A stretch of 64,000 bases of DNA from Faecalibacterium sp. I3-3-33 (GCF_023347295.1 NZ_CP094469.1:372001-436000); one strand, 5' to 3'. Shown: positions 16,619 to 26,765, counted from the stretch's first letter. A program made the numbers and translations. The notes: generated by a model from the letters alone, not told the origin.

Positions 16619-16655
16619 GAACCCGCCGAGGGTTCCTCTATGGGGATATGACCCC
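16619..16655 (+). other. Hairpins between rplW and rplB
   Basis: GAACCC/GGGTTC (16619-16624, 16630-16635) and GGGG/CCCC (16642-16645, 16652-16655) in a 77-base spacer; no U-run. Confidence 0.45.
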
Positions 16656-16693
16656 GATAATAATTCATAAGATAAACAAAGGAGAATAGCACA

Positions 16694-17524
16694 ATGGCTA
16701 TCAAAAAGTATGGCCCCACTACTCCGGGCCGCCGCGGCATGACCGTCACGGATTACAGCGTCCTGAGCAAGGTCGCTCCTGAGCGCAGCCTGCTGGAGCC
16801 CATGAAGAAGCACAGCGGCCGCAACAACACCGGTCGTATCACCGTCCGCCATCAGGGCGGCGGCAACCGCACCAAGTATCGTGTCATCGACTTCAAGCGT
16901 CAGAAGACCGATATCCCCGCTACCGTCAAGACTCTCGAGTACGATCCGAACCGCAGCGCATTCATCGCTCTGGTCGAGTACACCGACGGCGTCAAGAGCT
17001 ACATCATTGCTCCCGATGGCCTGAAGGTGGGCGACGTGGTCGTCAGCAGCAAGTCTGCCGATATCAAGCCCGGCAACTGCCTGCCCTTCGAGAACATCCC
17101 CGTCGGTACCATCATCCACAACATCGAGCTGTATCCCGGCCGCGGCGCTCAGCTGGTTCGTTCCGCTGGCAACATGGCTCAGCTGATGGCTAAGGAGAAT
17201 GGCTACGCTCTGGTTCGTCTGCCCTCCGGTGAGATGCGCAACGTGCCCGTGAACTGCACCGCAGTCATCGGTCAGGTTTCCAACATCGACCACGAGAACG
17301 TCAACCTGGGCAAGGCAGGCCGCAAGCGCCACATGGGCGTGCGTCCCGGCAGCCGTGGTACCGTTATGAACCCCTGCGACCATCCCCACGGTGGTGGCGA
17401 GGGCCGCGCACCTGTTGGTCACTCCGGTCCTATGACTCCCTGGGGCAAGCCCGCTCTGGGTCTCAAGACTCGCAAGCATCATAAGCGCTCCGATAAGCTG
17501 ATCGTGAAGCGTGCAGGTAAGTAA
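16694..17524 (+). CDS. rplB: 50S ribosomal protein L2
   Basis: A 276-residue L2 with the N-terminal OB-like and C-terminal SH3-like halves. The C-terminal signature [12 protein letters not shown] carries the His implicated near the peptidyl transferase centre, followed by [10 protein letters not shown]2 is needed for subunit association. A GGAGA site lies upstream of the ATG, and the next gene, rpsS, follows after 17 bases. Confidence 0.97.
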   Translation: MAIKKYGPTTPGRRGMTVTDYSVLSKVAPERSLLEPMKKHSGRNNTGRITVRHQGGGNRTKYRVIDFKRQKTDIPATVKTLEYDPNRSAFIALVEYTDGVKSYIIAPDGLKVGDVVVSSKSADIKPGNCLPFENIPVGTIIHNIELYPGRGAQLVRSAGNMAQLMAKENGYALVRLPSGEMRNVPVNCTAVIGQVSNIDHENVNLGKAGRKRHMGVRPGSRGTVMNPCDHPHGGGEGRAPVGHSGPMTPWGKPALGLKTRKHHKRSDKLIVKRAGK

Positions 17525-17541
17525 GAGAGGAGTTTAAGACA

Positions 17542-17808
17542 ATGGGTAGAAGCATTAAAAAAGGACCTTTCGTCCAGGCTGCTCTTATGAAGCACGTTGA
17601 AGCGATGAACGCTTCCGGCAAGAAGCAGGTCATCAAGACCTGGAGCCGTGCCTCCACGATCTTCCCTGAATTCGTTGGTCACACCTTTGCCGTCCACGAC
17701 GGCCGCAAGCATGTGCCTGTGTATGTGACTGAGGACATGGTTGGCCACAAGCTGGGTGAGTTCGTTCCCACCCGTACCTTCAAGGGCCACACTGGTAATT
17801 CTAAGTAA
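17542..17808 (+). CDS. rpsS: 30S ribosomal protein S19
   Basis: An 88-residue S19 beginning [12 protein letters not shown] and containing [17 protein letters not shown] and the [18 protein letters not shown] segment. S19 pairs with S13 in the 30S head. It lies in its standard place between L2 and L22. The ATG follows GAGAGGAG. Confidence 0.97.
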   Translation: MGRSIKKGPFVQAALMKHVEAMNASGKKQVIKTWSRASTIFPEFVGHTFAVHDGRKHVPVYVTEDMVGHKLGEFVPTRTFKGHTGNSK

Positions 17809-17826
17809 TAGAGGGAGGAACACAAC

Positions 17827-18162
17827 ATGGAAGCTCGGGCAATTCTTCGTTATGCCCGCATTAGTCCTCGTAAGGTGTCTATCGTTATGGATCTGATCCG
17901 TAACAAGCCCCTGGACGAAGCGCTGGCAATCCTGCAGTACACCCCGAAGGCAGCTTGTGAGCCCCTTCTGAAGCTGGTGAAGTCTGCAGCCGCTAATGCG
18001 GAAAACAACTTCAATATGGACAAGAACAACCTCTACGTCGCCGAGTGCTTTGTTTGCCCCGGCCCGACGCTGAAGCGCATGATGCCTCGTGCACAGGGCC
18101 GCGGCTACCGCATCCTGAAGCGCACCAGCCACATGACCGTTGTTCTGAAAGAGAAAGAGTAA
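17827..18162 (+). CDS. rplV: 50S ribosomal protein L22
   Basis: A 111-residue L22: [20 protein letters not shown] at the start and the beta-hairpin region with [20 protein letters not shown], whose tip reaches the exit tunnel. It is slightly short but within the family range. A GAGGGAGG site precedes it. Confidence 0.97.
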   Translation: MEARAILRYARISPRKVSIVMDLIRNKPLDEALAILQYTPKAACEPLLKLVKSAAANAENNFNMDKNNLYVAECFVCPGPTLKRMMPRAQGRGYRILKRTSHMTVVLKEKE

Positions 18163-18174
18163 GGAGGGAAAACA

Positions 18175-18879
18175 ATGGGCCAGAAAGTAAATCCGCACGG
18201 CATTCGTGTCGGCGTTATTAAAGACTGGGACAGCCGCTGGTTTGCCTCCAAGAAGGATTTCAGCGATAACCTCGTCGAGGATCACAAGATCCGCACTGAG
18301 CTGAAGGCTCAGCTGAAGGACGCTGGCGTCCCCAAGATCGAGATCGAGCGCACTGTGGATCCTTCCACTTCCGCTCCTCGCGTTAATGTTAACATCTACT
18401 GCGCTAAGCCCGGTATGGTCATCGGCAAGGGCGGCGAAGAGCGCATCGCCCTGCAGAACAAGCTGACCAAGGAGTATGGCAAGACCGTTATCGTCAATGT
18501 CATCGAGGTGAAGAGCCCCTCCACCAACGCACAGCTGGTTGCTGAGGACATCGCTCGTCAGCTGGAGAACCGCGTTACCTTCCGTCGTGCTATGAAGCAG
18601 TGCATGCGCAATGCCATGAGCCCCCGCGATCGCGCAACCGTTCCCGCAAAGGGCATCAAGGCAATGTGTTCCGGCCGTCTGGGCGGCGCTGATATCGCCC
18701 GCACCGAGAGCTACCACGAGGGCACCATCCCCCTGCAGACCCTGCGTGCCGACATCGACTACGGCTTTGCAGAGGCTGCTACCACCTACGGCCGCATCGG
18801 CGTTAAGGTGTGGATCTACAAGGGCGAGGTCCTCAAGAGCGCAAAGACCGCTCCTAAGAAGGAAGGAGGCAACAAGTAA
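18175..18879 (+). CDS. rpsC: 30S ribosomal protein S3
   Basis: A 234-residue S3 with an N-terminal KH domain ([11 protein letters not shown], the GxxG loop at residues 84-87) and the C-terminal S3 domain (residues ~120-210). S3 forms part of the mRNA entry site and its helicase activity. It ends in a short Lys-rich tail. The stop overlaps the L16 start (TAATG). Confidence 0.97.
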   Translation: MGQKVNPHGIRVGVIKDWDSRWFASKKDFSDNLVEDHKIRTELKAQLKDAGVPKIEIERTVDPSTSAPRVNVNIYCAKPGMVIGKGGEERIALQNKLTKEYGKTVIVNVIEVKSPSTNAQLVAEDIARQLENRVTFRRAMKQCMRNAMSPRDRATVPAKGIKAMCSGRLGGADIARTESYHEGTIPLQTLRADIDYGFAEAATTYGRIGVKVWIYKGEVLKSAKTAPKKEGGNK

Positions 18880-19319
18880 TGTTACTGCCTAAGCGTGTTA
18901 AGTACCGCCGCGTTCAGCGCGGCCGCATGACCGGCAAGGCTACCCGCGGCAACGTGGTGTGCCAGGGTCAGTACGGCCTTGTTGCTCTGGAGCCGGCATG
19001 GATCTCCTCCAAGCAGATCGAGGCTGCCCGTGTTGCCATGACTCGTTACATCAAGCGTGGCGGCAAGGTTTGGATCAAGATCTTCCCCGATAAGCCCGTG
19101 ACTGAAAAGCCCGCTGAGACCCGCATGGGCTCCGGTAAGGGCTCTCCCGAATACTGGGTTGCAGTCGTGAAGCCCGGCCGCGTGATGTTCGAGCTGGCAG
19201 ATGTCGATGAGGCAACTGCTCGCGAGGCTCTGCGTCTGGCTATGCACAAGCTGCCCATCAAGTGCAAATTTGTTGTCCGTGAGGACTCCGTGAAGGAGGA
19301 TGGCACCAATGAAGGCTAA
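18879..19319 (+). CDS. rplP: 50S ribosomal protein L16
   Basis: A 146-residue L16 beginning [21 protein letters not shown] and containing [21 protein letters not shown]16 organises the A-site tRNA elbow region. It overlaps rpsC by one base and rpmC by eleven, so the three are coupled. Confidence 0.97.
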   Translation: MLLPKRVKYRRVQRGRMTGKATRGNVVCQGQYGLVALEPAWISSKQIEAARVAMTRYIKRGGKVWIKIFPDKPVTEKPAETRMGSGKGSPEYWVAVVKPGRVMFELADVDEATAREALRLAMHKLPIKCKFVVREDSVKEDGTNEG

Positions 19320-19494
19320 TGAACTCCGCGAAATGCAGACCGCAGAGCTGACCAGCAAGCTGGCAGATCTGAAGGCTGAGCTGTTTAACCTGCGCTTCCA
19401 GCATGCCATCAACCAGCTGGAGAACCCCGGCCGCATCGAAGCAGTCAAGAAGGACATCGCCCGCGTGATGACCGTTCTGGCTGAGAAGCAGTAA
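19309..19494 (+). CDS. rpmC: 50S ribosomal protein L29
   Basis: A 61-residue two-helix protein with the typical [20 protein letters not shown] core and NPGRI motif. An upstream in-frame ATG at 19300 is only one base from the AAGGAGG site, whereas 19309 has nine bases, so 19309 is the start; it lies inside the end of rplP. L29 sits next to L23 at the exit tunnel. Confidence 0.95.
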   Translation: MKANELREMQTAELTSKLADLKAELFNLRFQHAINQLENPGRIEAVKKDIARVMTVLAEKQ

Positions 19495-19506
19495 GGAGGT
19501 TAAACG

Positions 19507-19764
19507 ATGGAAGAACGTAATCTGAGAAAGACCCGCGTCGGCGTTGTCGTGTCCGACAAGATGGATAAGACCATCGTGGTTGCCGTTAAGGATAGCGTGC
19601 AGCACCCCCTGTACAAGAAGATCCTGAAGCGTACCGTGAAGTTCAAGGCTCGTGACGAGCAGAACGAGTGCGGTATCGGTGACCGTGTTGAGATCATGGA
19701 GTGCCGCCCCCTGAGCAAGGATGTGCGCTGGCGCCTGGTCCGTATCGTTGAGAAGGCAAAGTAA
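19507..19764 (+). CDS. rpsQ: 30S ribosomal protein S17
   Basis: An 85-residue OB-fold protein: [21 protein letters not shown] at the start and [26 protein letters not shown] at the end. S17 is a primary 16S-binding protein. AAGGAGG lies nine bases before the ATG. Confidence 0.97.
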   Translation: MEERNLRKTRVGVVVSDKMDKTIVVAVKDSVQHPLYKKILKRTVKFKARDEQNECGIGDRVEIMECRPLSKDVRWRLVRIVEKAK

Positions 19765-19807
19765 TCTTTGCCCGCTGCTTTGAACAGTTTGAAAGGAGAT
19801 ATCTGAT

Positions 19808-20176
19808 ATGGTTCAGATGCAAACTTATCTCAAAGTTGCCGACAACACCGGTGCCAAGGAGCTGATGTGCTTCCGTGTGCTGGGCGGCACCCGCAAGAGA
19901 TACGCAAACATTGGTGACGTCGTGGTCTGCTCTGTCAAGAAGGCAGCCCCCGGCGGCTCCGTTAAGAAGGGCGACGTCGTCAAGGCTGTCATCGTGCGCA
20001 GCAAGCATGGCGTGCGCCGCGACGACGGTTCCTACATCCGTTTTGATGAGAACGCCGCCGTTATCGTTATGGCCGACAAGAACCCCAAGGGTACTCGTAT
20101 CTTTGGACCTGTTGCTCGCGAGCTGCGTGATGCCGGCTACACCAAGATCCTGAGCCTGGCTCCGGAATCGCTGTAA
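19808..20176 (+). CDS. rplN: 50S ribosomal protein L14
   Basis: A 122-residue L14: [20 protein letters not shown], a [19 protein letters not shown] segment and GPVARELRD near the C terminus. L14 sits at the subunit interface and is the target of the RsfS silencing factor. It opens the spc part of the cluster without an evident terminator before it, so transcription probably continues from rpsJ. Confidence 0.97.
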   Translation: MVQMQTYLKVADNTGAKELMCFRVLGGTRKRYANIGDVVVCSVKKAAPGGSVKKGDVVKAVIVRSKHGVRRDDGSYIRFDENAAVIVMADKNPKGTRIFGPVARELRDAGYTKILSLAPESL

Positions 20177-20189
20177 GGAGGTTTTAAAA

Positions 20190-20504
20190 ATGAATAATCT
20201 TCATGTTAAAACCGGCGACAACGTGATGATCATCAGCGGCAAGGACAAGGGCCACACTGGTAAGGTCCTGCAGGTCAGCCCCGCTGAAGGCAAGGTCATC
20301 GTTGAAGGCCAGAACATGGTTACCAAGCACGTCAAGCCCCGCCGTCAGGGCGAGCAGGGCGGCATCGTTAAGGCCGAGGGCGCTATCTACGCTTCCAAGG
20401 TCATGCCCGTCTGCCCCAAGTGCGGCAAGGCCGTGCGTGTGGGCCACGTCGAAAAGGACGGCAAGATGGTTCGCGTCTGCAAGAAGTGCGGCGCTGAGCT
20501 GTAA
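20190..20504 (+). CDS. rplX: 50S ribosomal protein L24
   Basis: A 104-residue L24 with a KOW motif (GDNVMIISGKDKGHTGKV, residues 8-25). The C-terminal part has two CxxC pairs (CPKCGKA and CKKCGAEL), a zinc-ribbon version found in many Firmicutes. L24 starts 50S assembly. It follows L14 after 13 bases. Confidence 0.97.
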   Translation: MNNLHVKTGDNVMIISGKDKGHTGKVLQVSPAEGKVIVEGQNMVTKHVKPRRQGEQGGIVKAEGAIYASKVMPVCPKCGKAVRVGHVEKDGKMVRVCKKCGAEL

Positions 20505-20521
20505 GAAAGGAGTAAGGAACA

Positions 20522-21067
20522 ATGGCTCGTTTGAAAGAACAGTATGTCAATGAAATTGCTCCTGCTCTGAACTCCAAGTTCGGTTACAAGAGCGTTATGC
20601 AGATCCCCAAGCTGGACAAGGTCGTCATCAACGTTGCCTGCGGCGAAGCCAAGGAAAACGAGAAGATCCTGGAAGCAGTTATGAAGGATCTGGGCCAGAT
20701 CACTGGCCAGAAGGCAGTCGTCTGCCGTGCCAAGAAGAGCGTTGCTAACTTCAAGCTGCGTCAGGGCACCCCCATCGGCTGCAAGGTCACCCTGCGTGGT
20801 GAGCGTATGTACGAGTTCGTGGATCGCTTCTTCAACGTGGCTCTGCCCCGTGTGCGCGACTTCCGCGGCATCAACGGCAACGGCTTTGACGGCCGCGGCA
20901 ACTTTGCCTGCGGCATCAAGGAGCAGATCATCTTCCCCGAGATCGACTTCGAGAAGGTCGATGCAGTCCGCGGTATGGATGTCTGCTTCGTCACCACCGC
21001 AAAGACTGACGAGGAGGGCAAGGAGCTGCTGAAGGCTCTGGGCGCTCCGTTCGCAGAGAACAACTAA
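20522..21067 (+). CDS. rplE: 50S ribosomal protein L5
   Basis: A 181-residue L5 with [19 protein letters not shown], the segment [17 protein letters not shown] and the [17 protein letters not shown] motif. L5 binds 5S rRNA with L18 in the central protuberance. A GAAAGGAGTAAGG site precedes the ATG. Confidence 0.97.
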   Translation: MARLKEQYVNEIAPALNSKFGYKSVMQIPKLDKVVINVACGEAKENEKILEAVMKDLGQITGQKAVVCRAKKSVANFKLRQGTPIGCKVTLRGERMYEFVDRFFNVALPRVRDFRGINGNGFDGRGNFACGIKEQIIFPEIDFEKVDAVRGMDVCFVTTAKTDEEGKELLKALGAPFAENN

Positions 21068-21084
21068 GGGAGGAGATTTGTAAA

Positions 21085-21270
21085 ATGGCTAAACTGTCTA
21101 TGAAGCTGAAGCAGTCTCGTCCTGCTAAGTTCTCTACCCGTGCATACACCCGCTGCCGCATCTGCGGCCGTCCCCACTCCGTGCTGCGCAAGTACGGCGT
21201 GTGCCGTGTGTGCTTCCGTGAGCTGGCCTACAAGGGCGAGATCCCGGGCGTGAAGAAGGCTTCCTGGTAA
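21085..21270 (+). CDS. rpsN: 30S ribosomal protein S14, zinc-binding type
   Basis: A 61-residue S14 of the short zinc form (type Z): CRICGRPH and CRVCFREL provide two CxxC pairs for one zinc ion. The protein ends IPGVKKASW as in most Firmicutes. The stop codon lies within a palindrome (CTGGTAATTTACCAG). A structured 112-base gap follows before rpsH. Confidence 0.97.
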   Translation: MAKLSMKLKQSRPAKFSTRAYTRCRICGRPHSVLRKYGVCRVCFRELAYKGEIPGVKKASW

Positions 21271-21302
21271 TTTACCAGAGGGCTGGATAGAATGTCGGAT
21301 AT

Positions 21303-21335
21303 CCGCCCCGGGGCAAACAACTTGTTTCGGGGCGG
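21303..21335 (+). other. Hairpin between rpsN and rpsH
   Basis: CCGCCCC (21303-21309) pairs with GGGGCGG (21329-21335), with inner AAACA/TGTTT. No U-run follows. Its place just before rpsH suggests a possible feedback site for S8, but this is not shown by the sequence. Confidence 0.5.
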
Positions 21336-21382
21336 TATCATTATAAAACAAATGAGAGCTAATCTAAGGAGGTTAGTGGCAA

Positions 21383-21781
21383 ATGCAGATTACTGATCCT
21401 ATCGCGGACCTGCTGACTCGCATCCGCAACGCTAGCACTGCCAAACACCCTTCTGTGGAGATCCCCGCTTCCAACATGAAGAAGGCTATCTGCCAGATTC
21501 TGGTTGACGAGGGCTACATCAAGGGTATGCAGGTCAAGAACGACACTGTTCAGGGCACCATCGTTGTCACCCTGAAGTATCAGGCAAACGGCGAGCCCGT
21601 TATTGCCGGCCTGCGCCGTGTGTCCAAGCCCGGCCTGCGCATCTACACCAACTGCGAGGATATGCCCAAGGTCATGAAGGGCCTGGGCACCGCGATCATT
21701 TCCACCTCCAAGGGCATCATGACTGACAAGGCTGCACGTGCTGAGCACGTCGGCGGCGAAGTCCTGGCCTACGTGTGGTAA
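21383..21781 (+). CDS. rpsH: 30S ribosomal protein S8
   Basis: A 132-residue S8: [20 protein letters not shown] at the start and the C-terminal signature [23 protein letters not shown]8 is a primary 16S-binding protein and in enteric bacteria regulates the spc operon. AAGGAGG sits 11 bases before the start. Confidence 0.97.
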   Translation: MQITDPIADLLTRIRNASTAKHPSVEIPASNMKKAICQILVDEGYIKGMQVKNDTVQGTIVVTLKYQANGEPVIAGLRRVSKPGLRIYTNCEDMPKVMKGLGTAIISTSKGIMTDKAARAEHVGGEVLAYVW

Positions 21782-21798
21782 GAAAGGGGTAAAAGACA

Positions 21799-22350
21799 AT
21801 GTCGAGAATTGGAAGAAAACCCATCGTCATTCCTGCCGGTGTCACTGTCACTGTCGATGAGGCAGCACACACTGTCGCCGTCAAGGGCCCCAAGGGCAGC
21901 CTGAATTCCAACTATCATCCCCTGATGACCGTTAAGGTCGAGGGCAATGAGGTTTTGGTTACCCGCCCCAATGACGAACCCAAGGCCCGCAGCCTGCACG
22001 GCCTGACCCGTACCAACATCGCCAACATGGTGAACGGTGTTGTGAACGGCTACGAGAAGAAGCTGGAGATCGTTGGCGTTGGTATGCGCTGCCAGAAGCA
22101 GGGCTCCAACCTGGTCATGAACCTGGGCTTCTCTCATCAGGTGAACGTCCCCGATACCGAGGACTGCACCATTGTGTGGCAGGATCCCAACCACTTCTCT
22201 GTTACCGGTATCGACAAGCAGAAGGTCGGCCAGTATGCTGCAGAGATCCGCGCCAAGAAGCCGCCTGAGCCGTACAAGGGCAAGGGCATCCGCTACGCTG
22301 GCGAGGTCGTCAAGCACAAAGAAGGCAAGGCCGGTAAGGGCAAGAAATAA
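21799..22350 (+). CDS. rplF: 50S ribosomal protein L6
   Basis: A 183-residue L6 with two similar alpha/beta domains; it begins MSRIGRKPIVIPAGV and ends with the KPPEPYKGKGIRYAGE signature. L6 lies near the GTPase-associated centre. Spacing to rplR is 18 bases. Confidence 0.97.
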   Translation: MSRIGRKPIVIPAGVTVTVDEAAHTVAVKGPKGSLNSNYHPLMTVKVEGNEVLVTRPNDEPKARSLHGLTRTNIANMVNGVVNGYEKKLEIVGVGMRCQKQGSNLVMNLGFSHQVNVPDTEDCTIVWQDPNHFSVTGIDKQKVGQYAAEIRAKKPPEPYKGKGIRYAGEVVKHKEGKAGKGKK

Positions 22351-22368
22351 GGTAAGGAGTGAAAGACA

Positions 22369-22728
22369 ATGGTTAAGCAGATCGACAAGAACGAAGCTCG
22401 TCTTCGTCGTCATCGCCGCGTTCGCAACAAGATCAGCGGCACCGCAGCACGTCCTCGCCTGGATGTTTTCCGCTCCGCCAAGCACATCTACGCTCAGATC
22501 ATCGATGATGAGCAGGGCGTTACTCTGGTGTCGGCGTCCACTATGGACAAGGACTTCAACGGCAACGGCGGCAACGTCGAGGCCGCTGCTGAGATCGGCA
22601 AGAAGGTTGCAGCAAAGGCTCTGGAAAAGGGCATCACCGAGGTCGTGTTCGACCGTGGTGGCTACGTTTATCATGGCCGTGTTAAGGCCCTGGCTGATGG
22701 CGCCCGTGAGGGCGGCCTGAAGCTGTAA
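22369..22728 (+). CDS. rplR: 50S ribosomal protein L18
   Basis: A 119-residue L18: [21 protein letters not shown] near the N terminus and [26 protein letters not shown] at the end. It binds 5S rRNA together with L5. A GGTAAGGAGTG site precedes the ATG. Confidence 0.97.
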   Translation: MVKQIDKNEARLRRHRRVRNKISGTAARPRLDVFRSAKHIYAQIIDDEQGVTLVSASTMDKDFNGNGGNVEAAAEIGKKVAAKALEKGITEVVFDRGGYVYHGRVKALADGAREGGLKL

Positions 22729-22747
22729 TGAGAGGAGGAAACACATT

Positions 22748-23248
22748 ATGGCTATGAGAAACCGTGAAGACGACGGCATGATCACCAAGGTTGTGTCTAT
22801 CAACCGCGTTTCCAAGACTGTCAAGGGCGGCCGCGTCATGAAGTTTGCTGCTCTGGTTGTCGTTGGCGACGGCAAGGGCAGCATCGGCTACGGCATCGGC
22901 AAGTCCGGTGAAGTTCCCGAGGCTATCCGCAAGGGTGAGGCCGCTGCCAAGAAGAACATGCACAAGGTTGCCCTGAAGGGCACCACCATCCCCCACGAGA
23001 TCGTCGGCAAGTACGGCGCAGGCGCTGTTCTGCTCAAGCCGGCTGCACCCGGTACCGGTATGATCGCCGGCGGCCCCGTGCGTGCCGTCATTGAGGCTGC
23101 TGGCATCAAGGACGTTCGTGCGAAGTCTATGCGTTCCAACAACCCCATCAACGTTGTTGCTGCTACCTTTGCAGGTCTGTGCGGTCTGGTCAGCGCCGAG
23201 TCTGTCGCTGAGAAGCGCGGCAAGACCGTGAAAGAAATTCTGGGTTAA
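22748..23248 (+). CDS. rpsE: 30S ribosomal protein S5
   Basis: A 166-residue S5 with the dsRBD-like N-terminal half ([19 protein letters not shown]) and the C-terminal domain ([19 protein letters not shown]). S5 contributes to mRNA entry and fidelity; the loop at VVKGGRR-like positions is where spectinomycin resistance arises. AGAGGAGG lies upstream. Confidence 0.97.
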   Translation: MAMRNREDDGMITKVVSINRVSKTVKGGRVMKFAALVVVGDGKGSIGYGIGKSGEVPEAIRKGEAAAKKNMHKVALKGTTIPHEIVGKYGAGAVLLKPAAPGTGMIAGGPVRAVIEAAGIKDVRAKSMRSNNPINVVAATFAGLCGLVSAESVAEKRGKTVKEILG

Positions 23249-23262
23249 GGAGGTAACTAACC

Positions 23263-23448
23263 ATGGCAGATAAGATGCTCAAGATCGAGCTGAAGAAGAG
23301 CCTGATCGGCCGCGGCGCTAAGCAGATCGCTACCGCTGAGGCTCTGGGCCTGAAGAAGCCGGGCGACGTTACCGTTCAGCCTGACAACGCCGCTACGCAG
23401 GGCAAGATCGCAAAGATCGGCTTCCTGCTCAGCGTCACCGAAGCCTAA
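23263..23448 (+). CDS. rpmD: 50S ribosomal protein L30
   Basis: A 61-residue L30 with the ferredoxin-like core [25 protein letters not shown]. It is small and ends [18 protein letters not shown] precedes the ATG, and rplO follows after 20 bases. Confidence 0.95.
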   Translation: MADKMLKIELKKSLIGRGAKQIATAEALGLKKPGDVTVQPDNAATQGKIAKIGFLLSVTEA

Positions 23449-23468
23449 TAGCAGGGGGTATACGCACA

Positions 23469-23909
23469 ATGAAGCTTCATGAATTGCACGCCAGCAAGGG
23501 CGCCAATAAGCCTGTGACCCGCAAGGGCCGCGGCATTGGCTCCGGCAATGGCAAGACTGCCGGCTTCGGCAGCAAGGGCCAGAAGGCCCGTTCCGGCGTG
23601 AAGCACGCTGGTTTCGAGGGCGGCCAGATGCCTCTGGCACGCCGCCTGCCCAAGGTTGGCTTTAACAACATCTTTGCTACCCAGTACGCCATCGTCAACG
23701 TGGCTGACCTGGAGGCTGCTTTCAATGCCGGCGATGTCGTCGATACCGAGGCTCTGAAGGCTAAGGGTCTGGTCAAAAAGACCCTGGACGGCGTTAAGGT
23801 TCTGGGCAACGGCGAGCTGACCAAGGCTCTGACCGTGAAGGCCGCAGCCTATTCCGCTTCTGCCAAAGAGAAAATCGAGAAGGCAGGCGGAAAGGCTGAG
23901 GTGATGTAA
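23469..23909 (+). CDS. rplO: 50S ribosomal protein L15
   Basis: A 146-residue L15 with the Gly/Arg/Lys-rich N-terminal tail ([19 protein letters not shown]) that threads into the 50S core, then a globular domain ending in a Lys-rich helix. Directly followed by secY with a single base between. Confidence 0.97.
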   Translation: MKLHELHASKGANKPVTRKGRGIGSGNGKTAGFGSKGQKARSGVKHAGFEGGQMPLARRLPKVGFNNIFATQYAIVNVADLEAAFNAGDVVDTEALKAKGLVKKTLDGVKVLGNGELTKALTVKAAAYSASAKEKIEKAGGKAEVM

Positions 23910-23910
23910 G

Positions 23911-25206
23911 GTGTTCCAGACATTCCGTAACGCATGGAAGATCCCCGAGCTTAAAAATCGTCTTCTGTTCACGCTGGCGATCCTCGTGGTTTACCGTCTT
24001 GGCTGTGCCATCCCCGTGCCGTTCGTTTCCGGCTCTGCACTGACGCAGATGTTTGCAAACGGCGATATGCTCTCGTACCTCAATATGATGAGCGGCGGCG
24101 CACTGGCAAGATGCACGCTCTTCGCGTTAGGTGTGACACCCTATATCAACGCCTCTATTATTGTGCAGCTGCTGACTGTGGCCATTCCCGCGCTGGAAAA
24201 TTTGGCAAAGGAAGCAGACGGCCAGCAGAAGCTGCAGCAGATCAACCGGTACGCCGGTGCCGTGGTCGCACTGATCATGAGCATTGGCTACTACTTCGTG
24301 ATCCGCAATATGGGTGCACTGAAGTATGTTTCCGGCGCAGTCGGCGTGTTCGCCGCTGTGGTCATCATTGCTACCTTCGTTGCAGGTGCTCAGTTGATCA
24401 CCTGGGCGGGCGAGCAGATCGATGACAAGGGTATCGGCAACGGTGTTTCCCTTCTGATCTTCGCCTCCATCGTTTCCAACTGGTCCTCGCTGTACACCTC
24501 TGTGACGGGTCTGATGACCCGCGCAGCGGCCGGCGAGCCGCAGTTCTATATCCTGCTGCCCGTTCTGGTGATTCTGGCACTGGTCGCTGTGGTCTTTGTG
24601 GTGGTCATGACCAACGCAGAGCGCCGCATCACCATCCAGTACGCCAAGCGTGTGGTGGGTCGGAAGCAGATGGGCGGCCAGAACAGCTACCTGCCCCTGA
24701 AGCTGAACATGAGCGGCGTCATGCCCATCATCTTCGCTTCGGCACTGGTGTCCATCCCGGGCACTATCGGCAGCTTTTTGCAGATCGATCAGACCGCTCA
24801 CCCGGTCTGGTATGCGTTCTTCCATACCTTCAACTACACCTCTTGGCTGTACGTTGTGATCTACCTGCTGCTGATCCTGGCATTCAACTACTTCTATGTG
24901 GCCATCCAGTACAACCCTGTTGAGATCGCCAACAATCTGCGCCGCAACAACGGCTCGATCCCCGGCTTCCGTCCCGGTAAGCCGACCAGCGATTTCATCA
25001 CCCGCACCCTGAACAAGATCACCCTCATCGGTGCCATCTTCCTGGCTGCGGTGGCTGTACTGCCGATCATTCTGGGCAACCTGACCGGTATGAGCATTCA
25101 GCTGGGCGGTACCAGCCTGCTGATCGTGGTTGGTGTGGCACTGGATACCACCCGCAGCCTCGATAGCTTTATGACCATGCGCAACCACAAGGGTTTCCTT
25201 GGCTGA
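23911..25206 (+). CDS. secY: Protein translocase subunit SecY
   Basis: A 431-residue protein with ten transmembrane helices. Family marks are the opening NAWKIPELKNRLLFTLAILVVYRLG, GVTPYINASIIVQLL, and the cytoplasmic loop with RRITIQYAKRVVGRKQMGG. SecY is the channel for Sec export and membrane insertion. The GTG at 23911 lies one base after the L15 stop and uses AAGGTG-like pairing within the L15 end, so coupling is likely. A terminator follows at 25230. Confidence 0.96.
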   Translation: MFQTFRNAWKIPELKNRLLFTLAILVVYRLGCAIPVPFVSGSALTQMFANGDMLSYLNMMSGGALARCTLFALGVTPYINASIIVQLLTVAIPALENLAKEADGQQKLQQINRYAGAVVALIMSIGYYFVIRNMGALKYVSGAVGVFAAVVIIATFVAGAQLITWAGEQIDDKGIGNGVSLLIFASIVSNWSSLYTSVTGLMTRAAAGEPQFYILLPVLVILALVAVVFVVVMTNAERRITIQYAKRVVGRKQMGGQNSYLPLKLNMSGVMPIIFASALVSIPGTIGSFLQIDQTAHPVWYAFFHTFNYTSWLYVVIYLLLILAFNYFYVAIQYNPVEIANNLRRNNGSIPGFRPGKPTSDFITRTLNKITLIGAIFLAAVAVLPIILGNLTGMSIQLGGTSLLIVVGVALDTTRSLDSFMTMRNHKGFLG

Positions 25207-25229
25207 TCTGAAGCAATAAAGATGTAAGA

Positions 25230-25276
25230 AAGCACTGGAAAGGAGAGTACGCTCATACTTTTCAGTGCTTTTTTGC
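25230..25276 (+). terminator. Intrinsic terminator after secY
   Basis: AAGCACTG (25230-25237) pairs with CAGTGCTT (25263-25270), extended by GAAA/TTTT, and is followed by TTTTTTGC. It may be partly read through to adk-map. Confidence 0.75.
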
Positions 25277-25328
25277 TTTTTGTACGGTATGTTTCTATAA
25301 CGCAACATATAAGAAAGGAAGCGATCCT

Positions 25329-25961
25329 ATGAATCTGATCCTGTTGGGCGCACCCGGCGCAGGCAAAGGCACGCAGGCCGAGATCATCTGCGCAAAGCTG
25401 AACATCCCTTCCATCAGCACCGGCAACATCCTGCGCGCTGCTGTCAAGGAGGGCACCGAGATGGGCCTGAAGGCCAAGAGCTTTATGGACGCCGGCGCGC
25501 TGGTGCCCGATGAAGTCATCATCGGCATCCTGAAGGAGCGTCTGGCACAGGCTGACTGCGCCAACGGCTTCATTCTGGACGGCGTGCCCCGCACCATTGC
25601 GCAGGCAGAGGCCATCGAGACCATGGGCATCCGCATCGACAAGGTGCTGGAGCTGCAGGTTGAGGACAACGTGATCGTGGAACGCATGAGCGGCCGCCGC
25701 GTCTGCGAGAAGTGCGGCGCAAGCTACCACATCCTGAACAAGAAGAGCAAGGTGGAGGGCGTCTGCGACCTGTGCGGCGGCAAGACCGTCATCCGCAAGG
25801 ACGACCAGCCCGCAACCGTGCTGGATCGTTTGAAAGCCTACCATGAGCAGACCGAGCCGCTGGTGGAGTTCTACCGCACCCGCGGCAAGCTGGCAGAGAT
25901 CAAGTTCTGCCCCTCCATCGAGGAGACTACGGCTGAAGTCATGAAGGCTTTGGAGGCATAA
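25329..25961 (+). CDS. adk: Adenylate kinase, zinc-lid type
   Basis: A 210-residue kinase converting ATP + AMP to 2 ADP. The P-loop is GAPGAGKGT (residues 7-15), the AMP site includes STGNILR, and the lid has four Cys as CEKC...CDLC, a structural zinc site usual in Gram-positives. Standard position after secY. AAGGAAG precedes the ATG. Confidence 0.97.
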   Translation: MNLILLGAPGAGKGTQAEIICAKLNIPSISTGNILRAAVKEGTEMGLKAKSFMDAGALVPDEVIIGILKERLAQADCANGFILDGVPRTIAQAEAIETMGIRIDKVLELQVEDNVIVERMSGRRVCEKCGASYHILNKKSKVEGVCDLCGGKTVIRKDDQPATVLDRLKAYHEQTEPLVEFYRTRGKLAEIKFCPSIEETTAEVMKALEA

Positions 25962-25963
25962 GC

Positions 25964-26755
25964 GTGATCCAGATCAAAAATGCAAAAGAGCTGGACGGTA
26001 TGCGCCGGGCAAACGCCCTGAGCGCAGCTGCCCTGAAGTACGGCGGAGAGCACATCGAAGCAGGCATGACCACTTGGGAGCTGGACAAGCTGATCTACGA
26101 CTTCATCGTGAAGCACGGCGGCATTCCCAACTTCAAGGGTCTGTACGGTTTTCCCGGCACAGCCTGCATCAGCCTGAACGATACCGTCATCCACGGCATC
26201 CCCTCTCATGATATCGTCATCCGCCCGGGTGACATCGTGAGCATCGACACCGGTGCCAAGGTGGACGGCTTCAACGGCGACAACGCCTGCACCTACGCGG
26301 TGGGCAAGGTGGACTTGGAAGCCCAGCGCCTGCTGGAGGTGACCAAGGCTTCTCTGTACAAGGGCATCGAACAGGCCGTGGCGGGCAACCGCATCGGCGA
26401 TATCGGCTATGCCGTGCAGAGCTACTGCGAGGACGCGGGCTTCTCTGTGGTGCGTGACTTTGTGGGTCACGGCACCGGCAAGGAGCTGCACGAGGATCCC
26501 GAGGTGCCCAACTACGGCCATCAGGGCCGCGGGCCCCGTCTGGTGCCCGGCATGACCATCGCCATCGAGCCGATGATCTGTCAGGGTGACTACAAGATCA
26601 AGCAGCTCAGCGACGGCTGGACTGTCAAGACCAAGGACGGCGGACTGGCTGCTCACTTTGAGCACTCCATCGCCATCCTGAAGGACCGCACCGAGATCAT
26701 GACCCGCAGCTGGGATGACCCGGATTTTGACCCGGCCACCTTCAGCCTGAAGTAA
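25964..26755 (+). CDS. map: Methionine aminopeptidase, type I
   Basis: A 263-residue metallopeptidase that removes initiator Met. Metal ligands are recognisable in SIDTGAKVDGFNGDNA (two Asp), GHGTGKELHEDP (His), TIAIEPM (Glu) and a last Glu near FEHSIAI. The GTG start is two bases after the adk stop. A strong terminator follows. The KOW-type small gene that many Firmicutes carry between map and infA is not present here. Confidence 0.96.
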   Translation: MIQIKNAKELDGMRRANALSAAALKYGGEHIEAGMTTWELDKLIYDFIVKHGGIPNFKGLYGFPGTACISLNDTVIHGIPSHDIVIRPGDIVSIDTGAKVDGFNGDNACTYAVGKVDLEAQRLLEVTKASLYKGIEQAVAGNRIGDIGYAVQSYCEDAGFSVVRDFVGHGTGKELHEDPEVPNYGHQGRGPRLVPGMTIAIEPMICQGDYKIKQLSDGWTVKTKDGGLAAHFEHSIAILKDRTEIMTRSWDDPDFDPATFSLK

Positions 26756-26765
26756 GCAACCATTA

